Shown here piece after piece: positions 15,752 to 24,708 of a stretch of DNA of 28,678 nt (positions are counted from its first letter, which is position 1; every line of letters starts with the position of its first letter). The stretch spans positions 1-28,678 of the forward strand of contig CAZUZO010000031.1 of NCBI GenBank assembly GCA_964624765.1. The letters run 5' to 3'. The DNA is from JAGTVB01 sp964624765 (GTDB lineage Bacteria; Pseudomonadota; Gammaproteobacteria; HK1). Under the pieces are notes generated by a model. It searched no databases. It saw only the letters and a program-made list of their open reading frames with translations, and was not told the origin of the DNA. The translations under genes and the position numbers were made by a program.

Positions 15752-15774
15752 CGTCTGGAGATGGGGATTTGATC

Positions 15775-16470
15775 ATGCAGACATTGAAGATCCTGTCAGA
15801 ACTGCTCTGCTATCCGCAACCCGACCTCATCGAGCATTTGCCGGAGATGGGGCAGGTTCTGGATCAGGAGGGGGGGCTACCCGAAGCGGAGCGGGCGCGC
15901 CTCAAAGCTTGGATGACAGAGCTGGGTCGAGCGGAGCTGATGGCCTTACAGGCCGAGTACGTGGCGCTGTTCGATCGCGGGCGCGCCTTGTCGCTGCATC
16001 TCTTCGAGCATGTCCATGGCGAATCCCGTAGCCGGGGGCAAGCGATGGTGGACTTGCTGAACCTGTACCAGTCCCACGGCCTCAAGCTGTCTGCCCGAGA
16101 GTTGCCGGACTTCATCCCCTTGTTCCTGGAGTATCTCTCTCGCCGACCCCTGCCTGAGGCGAGAGACCTCCTAGGTGAAGCGATGCCGATATTCACCCTC
16201 CTCAGGGCACGACTGGAAAAGCGACGCAGTGATTATTACGTCGTATTTGCGTCGTTAGCGTCGTTGGCAGGCCAACCACAAGACGATCGGGAGATTCAGG
16301 CTCGGGTGGCCGCGGAGCCATCGGACCACACGTTCGAAGCCCTGGACCGAGCCTGGGTCGAGGAGCCGATATCCTTCGGCCCCGGTGCCGTTTGCTCAGC
16401 AACGGTTTCGAACACCCAAACGGTGCAATGGGTGGAACGGCCAAAGAGCCAGGCGTCAGGAAGCCCATGA
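15775..16470 (+). CDS. narJ: NarJ, chaperone for nitrate reductase maturation
   Basis: The 231-residue protein follows the NarJ/TorD-like pattern: LKILSELLCYP at the start, YVALFDRGRALSLHLFEHVHGESRSRGQAMVDL in the middle, and LPDFIPLFLEYLS. NarJ binds apo-NarG so that the molybdenum cofactor and FS0 cluster are inserted before membrane attachment to NarI. The ATG at 15775 is preferred (GGGG eight bases upstream); a TTG two codons earlier at 15769 has GGAG and is possible. The C-terminal 50 residues look low in conservation. It sits between narH (23 bases) and narI (61 bases), the usual order. Confidence 0.95.
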   Translation: MQTLKILSELLCYPQPDLIEHLPEMGQVLDQEGGLPEAERARLKAWMTELGRAELMALQAEYVALFDRGRALSLHLFEHVHGESRSRGQAMVDLLNLYQSHGLKLSARELPDFIPLFLEYLSRRPLPEARDLLGEAMPIFTLLRARLEKRRSDYYVVFASLASLAGQPQDDREIQARVAAEPSDHTFEALDRAWVEEPISFGPGAVCSATVSNTQTVQWVERPKSQASGSP

Positions 16471-16531
16471 TTTCTCCATCGGCTTCTTAGGTGCGAACGC
16501 CTTTATCTTCACGAGTCCGGGAGATCTCATA

Positions 16532-17218
16532 ATGTCCTACGTCAATGAACTGGTGTTTGGTTATTACCCCTATGTGGCGGGCGCGGTGTTTCTGCTCGGA
16601 TCGTTGATACGCTTCGATCGGGATCAGTACACCTGGCGAAGCGGTTCCAGCCAGCTACTCCGGGCCAAGAACATGCGCTTGGCCAGCAACCTGTTTCACG
16701 TCGGTATCTTGCTCCTGTTCATCGGCCACTTTGTGGGTCTCCTGACTCCACCAGCGGTGTACCACGCACTGGGGCTCTCGACCTCTGGCAAGCAGCTGTT
16801 GGCGGTGACGATGGGCGGTATCTTCGGGGTCGTGACATTGGTCGGCCTCACGATGCTTCTCCACCGTCGGCTAACCGATCCGCGTATTCGTGCCAATAGC
16901 AGCCGATCCGATGTCTTTATCCTGTGGTTGCTGCTCGCTCAGCTTCTCCTCGGGTTGTTTACCCTGCCTCTCTCCCTCGCCCATAGCGACGGTGCGATGA
17001 TGCTATTGCTGTCAGAATGGGCGCAACGCATCGTCACCTTCCGTGGCGGTGCCGCCGAGCTGGTGGCCGACGTCAACATCTTGTTCAAGCTTCATCTGTT
17101 TCTGGGCATCACGATTTTCCTGGTGTTTCCATTCACGCGCCTGGTTCACATCTGGAGCGCACCGGTGTGGTATATGGGACGCCGGTACCAGATCGTCCGC
17201 CAACGTTATGCCCGTTAA
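16532..17218 (+). CDS. narI: NarI, membrane cytochrome b subunit of nitrate reductase
   Basis: The 228-residue protein has five hydrophobic helices and the diheme cytochrome b pattern. His56 and His66 (in LFHVGILLLFIGHFVGL) and His188 and His206 (in FKLHLFLG and RLVHIWS) match the four heme ligands of E. coli NarI, the last two shifted by one. NarI oxidises quinol at the periplasmic side and passes electrons to NarH. The ATG at 16532 has GGGAG eight bases upstream; a longer in-frame extension from 16385 overlaps narJ and is not homologous to NarI. It ends the nar operon. Confidence 0.97.
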   Translation: MSYVNELVFGYYPYVAGAVFLLGSLIRFDRDQYTWRSGSSQLLRAKNMRLASNLFHVGILLLFIGHFVGLLTPPAVYHALGLSTSGKQLLAVTMGGIFGVVTLVGLTMLLHRRLTDPRIRANSSRSDVFILWLLLAQLLLGLFTLPLSLAHSDGAMMLLLSEWAQRIVTFRGGAAELVADVNILFKLHLFLGITIFLVFPFTRLVHIWSAPVWYMGRRYQIVRQRYAR

Positions 17219-17260
17219 TGGCCGCAACGGGAGGCCAAGCCGTAGTGCGGCCCAGCACCC

Positions 17261-17302
17261 GGGCGCCACAAGTTGGTCGAACTTGGCACCTCTTCGGCGC
17301 CC
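17261..17302 (+). terminator. Nested stem-loop after narI, possible terminator
   Basis: GGGCGCC (17261-17267) pairs with GGCGCCC (17296-17302), enclosing a second perfect stem, CAAGTT (17269-17274) with AACTTG (17280-17285). It starts 43 bases after the narI stop. No T-run follows, so its role as operon end is only likely. Confidence 0.4.
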
Positions 17303-17400
17303 GCCCTAACCGCACCCGGCGGCTGACAAGCAACGCTTCGTTGACCCGGGCCGCAAGGAACGCCGTGAAGACGTCCCTGTCGGCTTGGGTCCGGCCGCCT

Positions 17401-17481
17401 CCGCACACACCCTTGCGCACCCGGCCTTCGGCTGCCCCAAGGGCAAACGTAATCACATAGCCGAGACGATGACCAACGCCC
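17401..17481 (-). repeat. Dispersed 80-base repeat, copy 1
   Basis: Read on the - strand from 17481, this stretch aligns without gaps to 26357-26437 on the + strand at close to 80 percent identity by eye, with the best core GATTACGTTTGCCCT. Both copies read in the same frame as related peptides (VITFALGAAEG here, LITFALGTAEG in the other), so the repeat may be a remnant of coding DNA. Not a known family to me. Confidence 0.6.
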
Positions 17482-17710
17482 ACAGCCCCTTGCCACCGGG
17501 CTGAGCAAGTGAATCGCCACTCGCGGGCACGTGAACCAGGCAAGGGCAGCCACAAACAGCAGCCGGTCACAGGTTGACAGTCGATAGCACGTCACCCGGC
17601 GTCAAGATCTTGCTTCACCGGTCCGCCCCGAGCCGGTATTACCCCCGACAGCCGGGCTGACCGCCCTCGACCCGCGCGCCGTAAAATGTCGGCGCAGATG
17701 TTGCTTAACC

Positions 17711-17762
17711 CTGAGAGCTTGTGAAAGAACCTGCTATCCGACCCGATAGCGGCGTTGGCACG
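17711..17762 (+). repeat. Partial copy C of the inverted-repeat element family
   Basis: About 43 of 52 bases match 25321-25372 at the left end of element D, including GTGAAA(G/A)AACCTGCTA and ACCCGATAGCGGCGTTGG. No matching right end was found nearby, so it looks like a one-ended remnant. The GTG at 17721 that extends the kpsF frame lies inside it. Confidence 0.65.
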
Positions 17763-17855
17763 TCTTTGCGTTTGACCGGCGCCGCTATGGAGTCACAGCG
17801 CACACCGTGCAGCCATTCCGAATGGCCGGCACAACGGAATCGTGTGGGGAAACGA

Positions 17856-18839
17856 GTGATCTTCAATCCGCTTGCGCTAGCACGCGCCCAGCCTGAAGCC
17901 AACGCAGCCCATCGTATCGGCGCCGAGTCTCTGAGCGTCCAGTCCCATGCCCTGCGCGCCTTGGCCGAGCGTCTGGGAGCAGACTTTGACCAGGCGGTCG
18001 AATTGATCCTACGCAGCCAGGGCCGCACCGTCCTGTGTGGCATGGGCAAGTCGGGGTTGATAGGGCGAAAGATCGCCGCCACCCTGGCGTCCACCGGAAC
18101 GCCGAGTTTTTTCCTTCACCCCGGCGAAGCGCTCCACGGCGACCTCGGCATGCTCACACCCCAGGACTTGGTGGTGCTTCTCTCCTATAGCGGCCAGACC
18201 GAAGAAGTGGTGCGACTCATTCCGTCGCTTAAACGCTTCGGCCATACCCTCATCGGCATTACCGGCAACCCACGTTCACCCCTAGGAAGACGCTGCGATG
18301 CGGTGCTCGAGGTCGCCGTGGAACGGGAAGTCTGCCCCCATAATCTGGCACCCACCACCTCCACGTTGGTCACCCTCGCCATGGGAGATGCCTTGGCCTG
18401 CGCCCTCATGACAGCCCGCGATTTCAAACCCATCGACTTCGCCCGTCTGCATCCCGGCGGCAACCTCGGCCGGCGCCTGCTGACGCGAGTGGCTGACATC
18501 ATGCGAACCGATGACCTACCCATCGTAAAGCCCCAGACCCGTGTCCAAGAAGCGCTATGGGTCATAACTGCTGGCCGCCTCGGCTCCACCCTGGTCATGG
18601 AAGACGACCAACTGGTCGGACTCGTCACCGATGGCGATCTGCGCCGAGCGTTTTTGAATAACCCCCACGCCATGCGCACCCGCATCGACCGCATCATGAC
18701 GCGAACCCCCGTCACCATCCCGGCCAACGCCCAATTGGCCCAGGCCGAAGAACTCATGAAGCAGAAGAAGATCAAGCTCGTGGTCGCCGTCGATGAAACA
18801 AACCGCCCGCTAGGGGTGCTCGAGATTTTTGACCACTGA
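17856..18839 (+). CDS. kpsF: KpsF, arabinose-5-phosphate isomerase of a capsule system
   Basis: The protein has an N-terminal SIS sugar-isomerase domain (about residues 45-180; CGMGKSGLIGRKIAATLAST, GTPSFFLHPGEALHGDLGM, APTTSTLVTLAMGDA) and two CBS domains (about 205-327). It converts ribulose-5-phosphate to arabinose-5-phosphate, the first step to KDO. It ends in GVLEIFDH, as capsule-type KpsF does (VRIFD), rather than with the longer end of KdsD; kpsD next door supports kpsF. From GTG 17856 the protein is 327 residues, as I recall for E. coli KpsF, and GGGGA lies about 6 bases upstream. The longer frame from 17721 is rejected because its first part is repeat DNA. Confidence 0.88.
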   Translation: MIFNPLALARAQPEANAAHRIGAESLSVQSHALRALAERLGADFDQAVELILRSQGRTVLCGMGKSGLIGRKIAATLASTGTPSFFLHPGEALHGDLGMLTPQDLVVLLSYSGQTEEVVRLIPSLKRFGHTLIGITGNPRSPLGRRCDAVLEVAVEREVCPHNLAPTTSTLVTLAMGDALACALMTARDFKPIDFARLHPGGNLGRRLLTRVADIMRTDDLPIVKPQTRVQEALWVITAGRLGSTLVMEDDQLVGLVTDGDLRRAFLNNPHAMRTRIDRIMTRTPVTIPANAQLAQAEELMKQKKIKLVVAVDETNRPLGVLEIFDH

Positions 18840-18966
18840 ACCGCACCCTTGCGTCCCCTCGGCACTTCCCAAGGGGCTCAGATGGGGGAGGCGGGAGGAT
18901 CCCGACTCCACCGTAGCGGCGCAAAGGTGATCAAAACCATCCACAACCACAGGATTTGAGCACGCC

Positions 18967-20547
18967 GTGCGACTGCTGCTGGCTCTCTTTGCCATGGCGC
19001 TGGCTAACCTGGCCTCGGCAGAGAGCCCGCCAGCCTGGCAGACGAGCGATGTCTTTGGCTCGTGGCTATTTACGGGGAAGTTCGCCGAAGAGTCCCTGTC
19101 GATCTTTAACCCCGATTATCAGATCACCGTCGGGGATAAGATCACTCTGAAACTCTGGGGCGCCTATGAGTCGGAAACCAACCTCACCGTCGATGCCCAG
19201 GGGAATGTCTTCGTACCAAGCGTCGGGCCAGTGCATGTGCAGAGCGTTCGTAACGACCACCTCAACACCGTGATCACCGACGAAGTAAAGCGCGTCTACA
19301 AGAATAACGTGCGGGTCTATGCCAATCTGGAAGCAGCCCAACCTGTGAAGGTGTTTGTCACCGGGTTTGTCGCGCGCCCCGGCCTCTACCGCGGCCTGGC
19401 CTCCGACTCCGTGCTCTACTACCTCGACAAGGCTGGCGGCATCGATTTCGAGCGCGGCAGTTTTCTCGATGTGCGGGTGCTCAGGCACCAAGCACCCCGG
19501 GCACATATCGATCTGTACCGATTTTTGCTAAACGGCGACATGCCCGCCATCCAGTTCGTCGATGGCGACACCATCCTGGTCGGACCCCGGCGCCACACCG
19601 TCAAAGTCGAGGGGCTGGCGCAAAATCCCCATCGCTTCGAGTTCCAACGCTCCATCGTGTCCCTAGAAAAGCTGCTCGCCGTAGCCCAACCCAAGCCCGA
19701 GGCCACCCATGCACGTGTCGTTCGAACCCAAGGCGAGGTCAAGAACGTCGAGTACTACCCTCTGTCCGAGGTCTCCCGGGTCGCGGTCAACGACGGCAAT
19801 GTGGTGGCCCTCACCGCCGACAAGCGTCCGGGCACCATCACCGTTCGCGTCGAAGGCGAGCAGGACGGTGATCGCGAGTACGTGTTGCGTTACGGCGCGA
19901 ATCTCGGTGACCTGCTAAGACACATTCGCTTCAATCGGCGTTCAGATGAAACAGCCATTCAGTTGTTTCGCCAAAGCGTCATCGTTCGGCAGAAAGACAT
20001 GCTGGAGTCCTCGCTGAAAGCCCTGGAGGCGAGCGTGCTCACCGCCCGCTCCGCCACCAATGACGAGGCGCAACTGCGGGCCCAAGAAGCGGAACTCATC
20101 CTCAAATGGATCGAACGCGCCAAGCAAGTCGAGCCCAAGGGACAGGTCATCCTCGCGCGATCAAAAGAACGCGACAACATCTTGCTGGAAAACGGCGACA
20201 TCCTTTACGTACCGGCCCGGGACAAGCTCGTGATGGTCCACGGCGAGGTGTTCTTCCCCAACGCCTTGGTCTATGACCCGGACGCACGGGTGGAAGACTA
20301 TGTCCGCCAGTGCGGCGGCTACACGCAAAACGCCAACACCTCACGCATCATCGTGCGCCATCGCGATGGTTCCTTCCAACAAGCGCGAGAAAACGGTTGG
20401 CGAAGCGACTTCACGTTGCGCATACAGCCAGGCGACGAGATTTTGGTGTTGCCTCAGGTGGCCGTCAAGCACCTGCAGATCGCCAAGGACATCACCCAGA
20501 TCCTCTACCAGCTAGCCATCGCCACCACCGTGGTGCTGAGCATCTAG
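18967..20547 (+). CDS. kpsD: KpsD, capsule polysaccharide export protein
   Basis: The 526-residue protein closely follows E. coli KpsD. It has a signal peptide (cleavage after about Ala18), FNPDYQITVGDKITLKLWGA, NVFVPSVGPVHV, the YVTGFV-like VKVFVTGFVARPGLYRG, FVDGDTILVGPRRHT, MVHGEVFFPNALVYDP, and an end QILYQLAIATTVVLSI. KpsD is a Wza-type periplasmic and outer-membrane protein that passes group 2 capsule polymer out of the cell. The start is GTG at 18967, with GAG six bases and AGGA about 12 bases upstream. It lies 127 bases after kpsF, but kpsE, kpsMT, kpsC, kpsS and kpsU are not in the window. Confidence 0.93.
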   Translation: MRLLLALFAMALANLASAESPPAWQTSDVFGSWLFTGKFAEESLSIFNPDYQITVGDKITLKLWGAYESETNLTVDAQGNVFVPSVGPVHVQSVRNDHLNTVITDEVKRVYKNNVRVYANLEAAQPVKVFVTGFVARPGLYRGLASDSVLYYLDKAGGIDFERGSFLDVRVLRHQAPRAHIDLYRFLLNGDMPAIQFVDGDTILVGPRRHTVKVEGLAQNPHRFEFQRSIVSLEKLLAVAQPKPEATHARVVRTQGEVKNVEYYPLSEVSRVAVNDGNVVALTADKRPGTITVRVEGEQDGDREYVLRYGANLGDLLRHIRFNRRSDETAIQLFRQSVIVRQKDMLESSLKALEASVLTARSATNDEAQLRAQEAELILKWIERAKQVEPKGQVILARSKERDNILLENGDILYVPARDKLVMVHGEVFFPNALVYDPDARVEDYVRQCGGYTQNANTSRIIVRHRDGSFQQARENGWRSDFTLRIQPGDEILVLPQVAVKHLQIAKDITQILYQLAIATTVVLSI

Positions 20548-20644
20548 GAGGCTCCGATCGGCCGCCCTCGATCGAGCGCTGCCGAGCGCCGGGGCGATGG
20601 TGGCCCGATGCTCGATCCCCCCAACGGTAACGGTAAATTCCGGG

Positions 20645-20681
20645 CAGCCGGCCCGTACCACACGTTCAACAGGGCCGGCTG
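20645..20681 (+). terminator. Stem-loop between kpsD and holA
   Basis: CAGCCGGCCC (20645-20654) pairs perfectly with GGGCCGGCTG (20672-20681) around a 17-base loop, about 100 bases after the kpsD stop. It lacks a strong T-run. It could end the kpsFD transcript before holA. Confidence 0.4.
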
Positions 20682-20769
20682 GCAACCCTATTTCCACAAC
20701 CCTATCTCCCCTCGTAGCCGCGTGTTGATCCGAGTAGACTATCCACAGTGAGGTTCCGACGGCCACGCT

Positions 20770-21804
20770 GTGCAGCTCAAAACCCACCAGTTAGCGCCCC
20801 ATCTAGCGAGCCAACTCGCGCCGATCTATCTCATCAGCGGTGATGAACCGTTGCAGGTACAAGAATCGTTGGATCGAATCCGAGCGGCAGCGAAAGCCGC
20901 CGGCTTTACCGAACGGACCGTCGTTCACGTAGACCCATCGTTTGATTGGAGTCTGCTCCAACACGCGGCCAATAGTCCGTCTTTATTTGCAGACAGGCGG
21001 CTACTGGACCTCACGATCACCCTAGCCGGCGGCAAAATCGGGGATCGGGGAAGCAAAGCCATCGCCAATTACGCGAACCATCTGCATCCTGACCATATGC
21101 TGCTCATGAACAGCCCGAAACTTGAGGCGAAAACCAAGAAAAGCCACTGGTACCGTCAAGTACAAAGCGTAGGGATCACCCTCGAAGTGTGGCCGATCCC
21201 AACCACCTCGCTGCCTGCCTGGGTCAAAGACAGAGCAAGCCGACTGGGGCTTCGCTTGACTGATAGCGCAAGCCTGTTCCTGGCCGAACGGGGTGAAGGC
21301 AATCTGCTAGCCCTTGCGCAAGAGTTGGACAAGCTCTCTCTGCTGCACGGCCCTGGCGCCATCGAAATCGATCAGGTCATCTCCGCCGTCGCCGACAGCG
21401 CTCGATATGAGCCTTTCGATCTGGTGGACAGTACGCTGCTGGGGGATGCGACACGTACGGTGCGGGTTCTCAAAGGCTTATGGCAAGAGGGCGTCGCGCC
21501 ACAGCTGGTGCTCGGGACGCTGCTCTGGGAAGCACGTTCCCTGGCCCAGATGGCGCGCCGCCTGCGCCAGGGCGAGACACTCGCGCAGCTAATGACAGAA
21601 CAACGCGTCTGGCGCTCACGTAGCCGGGCCATCCAGAAGGCCCTCGCCCGCCATCCGGCGGAGCACTGGCTGGATGTGATGGCTGTGGCTGGCCACGTCG
21701 AGCACCTGATCAAGGGGCTAGCCCCTGGCAATCCCTGGGATGGGTTACAGCAACTGAGCTTGCTGATCTGCGGCGTGCGCCTATTCCAGTATAATAGGGT
21801 GTAG
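20770..21804 (+). CDS. holA: HolA, delta subunit of DNA polymerase III clamp loader
   Basis: The 344-residue protein has the length and blocks of gammaproteobacterial HolA: YLISGDEPLQVQESLDRIR near the start, SPSLFADRRLLDL, LDKLSLLHGPGAIEIDQV, and the C-terminal collar-like part with GLAPGNPWDGLQQLSLLICG. The delta subunit opens the sliding clamp as part of the clamp loader. The start is GTG at 20770; no strong ribosome binding site is seen, so the start is moderately sure. In many gammaproteobacteria lptE precedes holA, but here that position is taken by kpsF-kpsD. Confidence 0.93.
   Translation: MQLKTHQLAPHLASQLAPIYLISGDEPLQVQESLDRIRAAAKAAGFTERTVVHVDPSFDWSLLQHAANSPSLFADRRLLDLTITLAGGKIGDRGSKAIANYANHLHPDHMLLMNSPKLEAKTKKSHWYRQVQSVGITLEVWPIPTTSLPAWVKDRASRLGLRLTDSASLFLAERGEGNLLALAQELDKLSLLHGPGAIEIDQVISAVADSARYEPFDLVDSTLLGDATRTVRVLKGLWQEGVAPQLVLGTLLWEARSLAQMARRLRQGETLAQLMTEQRVWRSRSRAIQKALARHPAEHWLDVMAVAGHVEHLIKGLAPGNPWDGLQQLSLLICGVRLFQYNRV
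21790..21795 (+). promoter_or_regulatory. Possible -10 element for proA
   Basis: A perfect TATAAT lies at the very end of holA, about 100 bases before proA. The best -35 match (TTGCTG at 21760-21765) is 24 bases away, too far for a normal promoter, so this is a weak call. Confidence 0.2.
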
Positions 21805-21894
21805 CGTTCTAGCCCAGCGGGTTGAATGCGGAGTGCCCACGCTACCGTACCGTTCGGTTGACCCGCATAATCCATAGGACAAAGGAACCATTCA

Positions 21895-23157
21895 TTGGAG
21901 ACTGACCTCAAGGCGTACCTCCTCGCCATCGGGCAGCAGGCCCGAGCGGCAGCGCGCATTCTCGCTGCCGCACCGACGTCAAAGAAAAACGCCGCGCTGC
22001 TTGCCATCGCCGAGACTATCCGGTCAGAGACAGGTCGATTGCGGGAGGCCAATGGCAAGGACCTGCAAGCAGGCCAGCACCGCGGTCTCGGCTCGGCGGC
22101 GCTGGATCGCTTGGAACTCACCCCCCAGCGAATCGAGTCGATGGTCGAAGGGCTCGAGGGCATCGCCGCGCTGCCGGATCCCGTGGGCACCATCACCGAT
22201 CTCACCTATCGCCCGAGCGGCATTCAGGTGGGTCGTATGCGGGTCCCCCTCGGAGTCATCGGCATCATCTACGAGTCCCGCCCCAACGTGACCGCCGATG
22301 CCGCCGGTCTGTGCCTGAAATCCGGTAACGCAGCCATACTGCGCGGCGGCTCCGAGGCCATTCATTCCAACCGAGCCATCGGCCGCTGCGTCGAGCAAGG
22401 CCTCGAGGCGGCCGGGCTGCCCGCCAGCGCCATTCAGGTGATACAGACCACAGACCGCGCTGCCGTCGGTGAGCTCCTGAAACTTCGGACCTACGTCGAT
22501 GTGTTAGTCCCACGCGGCGGGAAAGAACTGGTGGCGCGGGTCGATCGGGAATCGCGGATCCCTGTGATCAAGCACTTGGATGGGATCTGCCATGTCTATA
22601 TTGATGACGAAGCCGATCGCGACAAGGCGATCACGGTGGCCTATAACGCTAAAACGCAGCGTTACGGAACCTGCAACACCATGGAAACCCTGCTGGTGGC
22701 CCAGGCCATTGCAGCCGATGTGCTCCCCGAGCTCGCGGCCCGCTATCGCGCAGCGGGGGTGGAATTACGGGGCTGCCCGGAAACCCAAACGCTGTTAGAG
22801 GATATCGTGCCCGCCACCGAAGCGGATTGGCGAACCGAGTATCTGGCACCCATTCTATCCATCCGCATCGTCGCGGGCATAGACCAAGCCATCGTCCACA
22901 TCGAGACTTTCGGATCCCAGCATACCGACGCCATCGTCACGGAAAATCTGGGCAAGGCGCGCCGCTTCCTCACCGAGGTCGACTCCAGCTCCGTGATGAT
23001 CAACGCATCCACCCGTTTTGCCGATGGTTTTGAATACGGCCTCGGAGCTGAAATCGGCATCAGCACCGACAAACTCCATGCTCGGGGTCCCGTGGGGCTT
23101 GAAGGACTCACCTCGCAGAAGTTCATCGTCATCGGGGACGGCCATATTCGAGGATAA
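21895..23157 (+). CDS. proA: ProA, glutamate-5-semialdehyde dehydrogenase
   Basis: The 420-residue protein is full length and has the ProA marks: VPLGVIGIIYESRPNVTADAAGLCLKSGNAAILRGGSEA, LVPRGGKELV, and YGTCNTMETLLV with the catalytic Cys260. It reduces gamma-glutamyl phosphate to the semialdehyde with NADPH in proline synthesis. The start is a TTG at 21895 with AAGGA about eight bases upstream; no in-frame ATG fits better. It lies between holA and nadD, an arrangement seen in several gammaproteobacteria. There is no proB next to it. Confidence 0.96.
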   Translation: METDLKAYLLAIGQQARAAARILAAAPTSKKNAALLAIAETIRSETGRLREANGKDLQAGQHRGLGSAALDRLELTPQRIESMVEGLEGIAALPDPVGTITDLTYRPSGIQVGRMRVPLGVIGIIYESRPNVTADAAGLCLKSGNAAILRGGSEAIHSNRAIGRCVEQGLEAAGLPASAIQVIQTTDRAAVGELLKLRTYVDVLVPRGGKELVARVDRESRIPVIKHLDGICHVYIDDEADRDKAITVAYNAKTQRYGTCNTMETLLVAQAIAADVLPELAARYRAAGVELRGCPETQTLLEDIVPATEADWRTEYLAPILSIRIVAGIDQAIVHIETFGSQHTDAIVTENLGKARRFLTEVDSSSVMINASTRFADGFEYGLGAEIGISTDKLHARGPVGLEGLTSQKFIVIGDGHIRG

Positions 23158-23230
23158 CGCCCATCGTGCCGAGCAGCCCAACTCACACCCTACCGCCTGC
23201 CCTTGGCGCCGGGACTGATTGAGGGCTCCG

Positions 23231-23866
23231 GTGCAGGTCATTGGTATCCTCGGCGGAACCTTCGATCCAGTGCACTGCGGCCACTTGCGGCTCGCCATAG
23301 AGATGCGCGAGCAGCTCAGCCTAGACACCGTACGACTGATTCCAGCGAGCGCCCCGCCCCATCGCCCGGTACCCAAGGCGAGTGCCGGAGCACGTCTGCG
23401 CATGCTCGAGGCTGCCGTTGCGGGCGTCGAAGGACTGGTCATCGATCCACGGGAGTTGGAGCGAGATGGTTGGTCTTATATGGTCGACACCCTGTCGTCG
23501 CTGCGCCAAAGCTTTCCCCACCATGCTCTTTGCCTCATTCTCGGGATGGATGCTTTCCGTGGGCTGGCGAGCTGGCATCAGTGGCAACGTCTGCTGCAGC
23601 TCGCCCATCTCGCGGTGGCGACCCGGCCGGGTGCGCGCCTCCCCAAGAAAGGGGAGCTTGCGCAGTTGCTCGCCGACGCGCTGGCGGAGGAGCCGAACCA
23701 CTTGCGTCGCCATCAGGCGGGCGGCATCGTTGTCTGCAGCATCCCGCCGATGGACATTTCCGCCACCCAGATACGGGCACTGATCGCCCAAGGTAGATCA
23801 GTGCGTTACCTGGTTCCCGACAGCGTATTTAACATCATCATGACGAAGGGTATCTATGCCTCATGA
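23231..23866 (+). CDS. nadD: NadD, nicotinate-nucleotide adenylyltransferase
   Basis: The protein has the nucleotidyltransferase start GILGGTFDPVHCGHLR with the (H/T)xGH motif, and near the end DISATQIR, the family's ISSTxIR site, followed by LVPDSVFNII. It makes deamido-NAD from nicotinate mononucleotide and ATP. GTG at 23231 (211 residues) has GAGGG with 5-base spacing and begins right at the conserved strand; a TTG at 23219 is the other option. It overlaps rsfS by ATGA, so the two are translationally linked. Confidence 0.95.
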   Translation: MQVIGILGGTFDPVHCGHLRLAIEMREQLSLDTVRLIPASAPPHRPVPKASAGARLRMLEAAVAGVEGLVIDPRELERDGWSYMVDTLSSLRQSFPHHALCLILGMDAFRGLASWHQWQRLLQLAHLAVATRPGARLPKKGELAQLLADALAEEPNHLRRHQAGGIVVCSIPPMDISATQIRALIAQGRSVRYLVPDSVFNIIMTKGIYAS

Positions 23867-24228
23867 ACAGTGACGAGTTGACTCAACGCGTAGTGTCCGA
23901 CTTGGAGGAGCTGAAGGCGATGGACATAAAGGTGATGGACGTGCGGCTAGCCACCGAGATCACCGACTTCATGATCCTGGCCAGTGGCGGGTCACACCGC
24001 CAAGTGATGGCCATCGCTGAAAACGTCGTGCGGCGCGCGAAGGAGCGGGGACAACGCCCGATGGGCGTGGAAGGGGAACAATACCGGGAGTGGATCCTGG
24101 TCGACCTGTGCGACGTGGTCGTGCACGTCATGCTGCCCGAGGTGAGGGCATTGTACCGGCTGGAAAAGCTATGGGGTGAGGCCGATTCCGCCTTCGAGCC
24201 TTGGACGGAGCGAAGGGTGGCATTTTAG
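23863..24228 (+). CDS. rsfS: RsfS, ribosomal silencing factor
   Basis: The 121-residue protein matches RsfS (formerly YbeB, Iojap-like): LEELKAMDIKVMDV, TEITDFMILASGGSHRQVMAIAENV, GQRPMGVEGEQYREWILVDLCDVVVHVMLPEVRALYRLEKLW. RsfS binds ribosomal protein L14 and blocks subunit joining when nutrients are low. Its ATG overlaps the nadD stop (ATGA). Order nadD-rsfS-rlmH is classical. Confidence 0.97.
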   Translation: MNSDELTQRVVSDLEELKAMDIKVMDVRLATEITDFMILASGGSHRQVMAIAENVVRRAKERGQRPMGVEGEQYREWILVDLCDVVVHVMLPEVRALYRLEKLWGEADSAFEPWTERRVAF

Positions 24229-24240
24229 TTCCGGCACGGC

Positions 24241-24708
24241 ATGCGTATCCATTTGCTGGCCGTCGGTACGCGCTTAGCGCCCTGGATAACCGCTGGATTT
24301 CAAGACTACGCGACCCGCTTGCCGCGGGAGTGCGCCTTACACTTAACCGAGATCCCCACCGCCAAACGCACCCGCCACACCTCGCTTCCGGCGGCCCGCG
24401 ATAAAGAGGGGACGCGATTGCTTGCCGCCATACCGGCCGGAGCCCGAGTGCTCGCCTTGGATCGCGGCGGTAAGGCTTGGGACAGTCGTACCTTGTCCAC
24501 GACGATGAACCGCTGGATGCTGGACGGACGTGATGTCGCGTTACTGGTGGGCGGGCCCGACGGCCTCGCCCCAGCTTGCCTGCAACGGGCGGAAAGCTGC
24601 TGGTCCTTATCGCCACTCACCCTGCCCCACGGTTTGGTGCGAGTGGTGATCGCCGAGCAGCTCTACCGCGCGGTCTCGCTGCTGCGCGGCCATCCGTATC
24701 ATCGTTGA
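24241..24708 (+). CDS. rlmH: RlmH, 23S rRNA (pseudouridine-1915-N3)-methyltransferase
   Basis: The 155-residue protein has the length of E. coli RlmH and its SPOUT-fold marks: MRIHLLAVGTRLAPWI, ALDRGGKAWDS, ALLVGGPDGLAP, and WSLSPLTLPHGLVRVVIAEQLYRAVSLLRGHPYHR, with the knotted S-adenosylmethionine site. It methylates pseudouridine 1915 in helix 69. It starts 12 bases after rsfS and its stop overlaps the maf start by one base. Confidence 0.97.
   Translation: MRIHLLAVGTRLAPWITAGFQDYATRLPRECALHLTEIPTAKRTRHTSLPAARDKEGTRLLAAIPAGARVLALDRGGKAWDSRTLSTTMNRWMLDGRDVALLVGGPDGLAPACLQRAESCWSLSPLTLPHGLVRVVIAEQLYRAVSLLRGHPYHR

Larger units (their letters stand above)
17219..17855. other. Gene-free gap between narI and kpsF with repeats
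   Basis: No supported gene lies in these about 640 bases. They contain a nested stem-loop after narI (17261-17302), a diverged copy of a dispersed repeat on the - strand (17401-17481), and about 50 bases shared with element D (17711-17762). Reading frames across it (17133-17570 and 17215-17595 on the - strand) lack any recognisable domain. Confidence 0.6.

Noticed and set aside
17133..17595. Two - strand frames after narI
   Set aside because: They have no known domain and depend on the dispersed repeat; kept only as part of the repeat finding.
21372..22205. 277-residue - strand frame spanning holA and proA
   Set aside because: It crosses two well-supported genes and has no recognisable motif.
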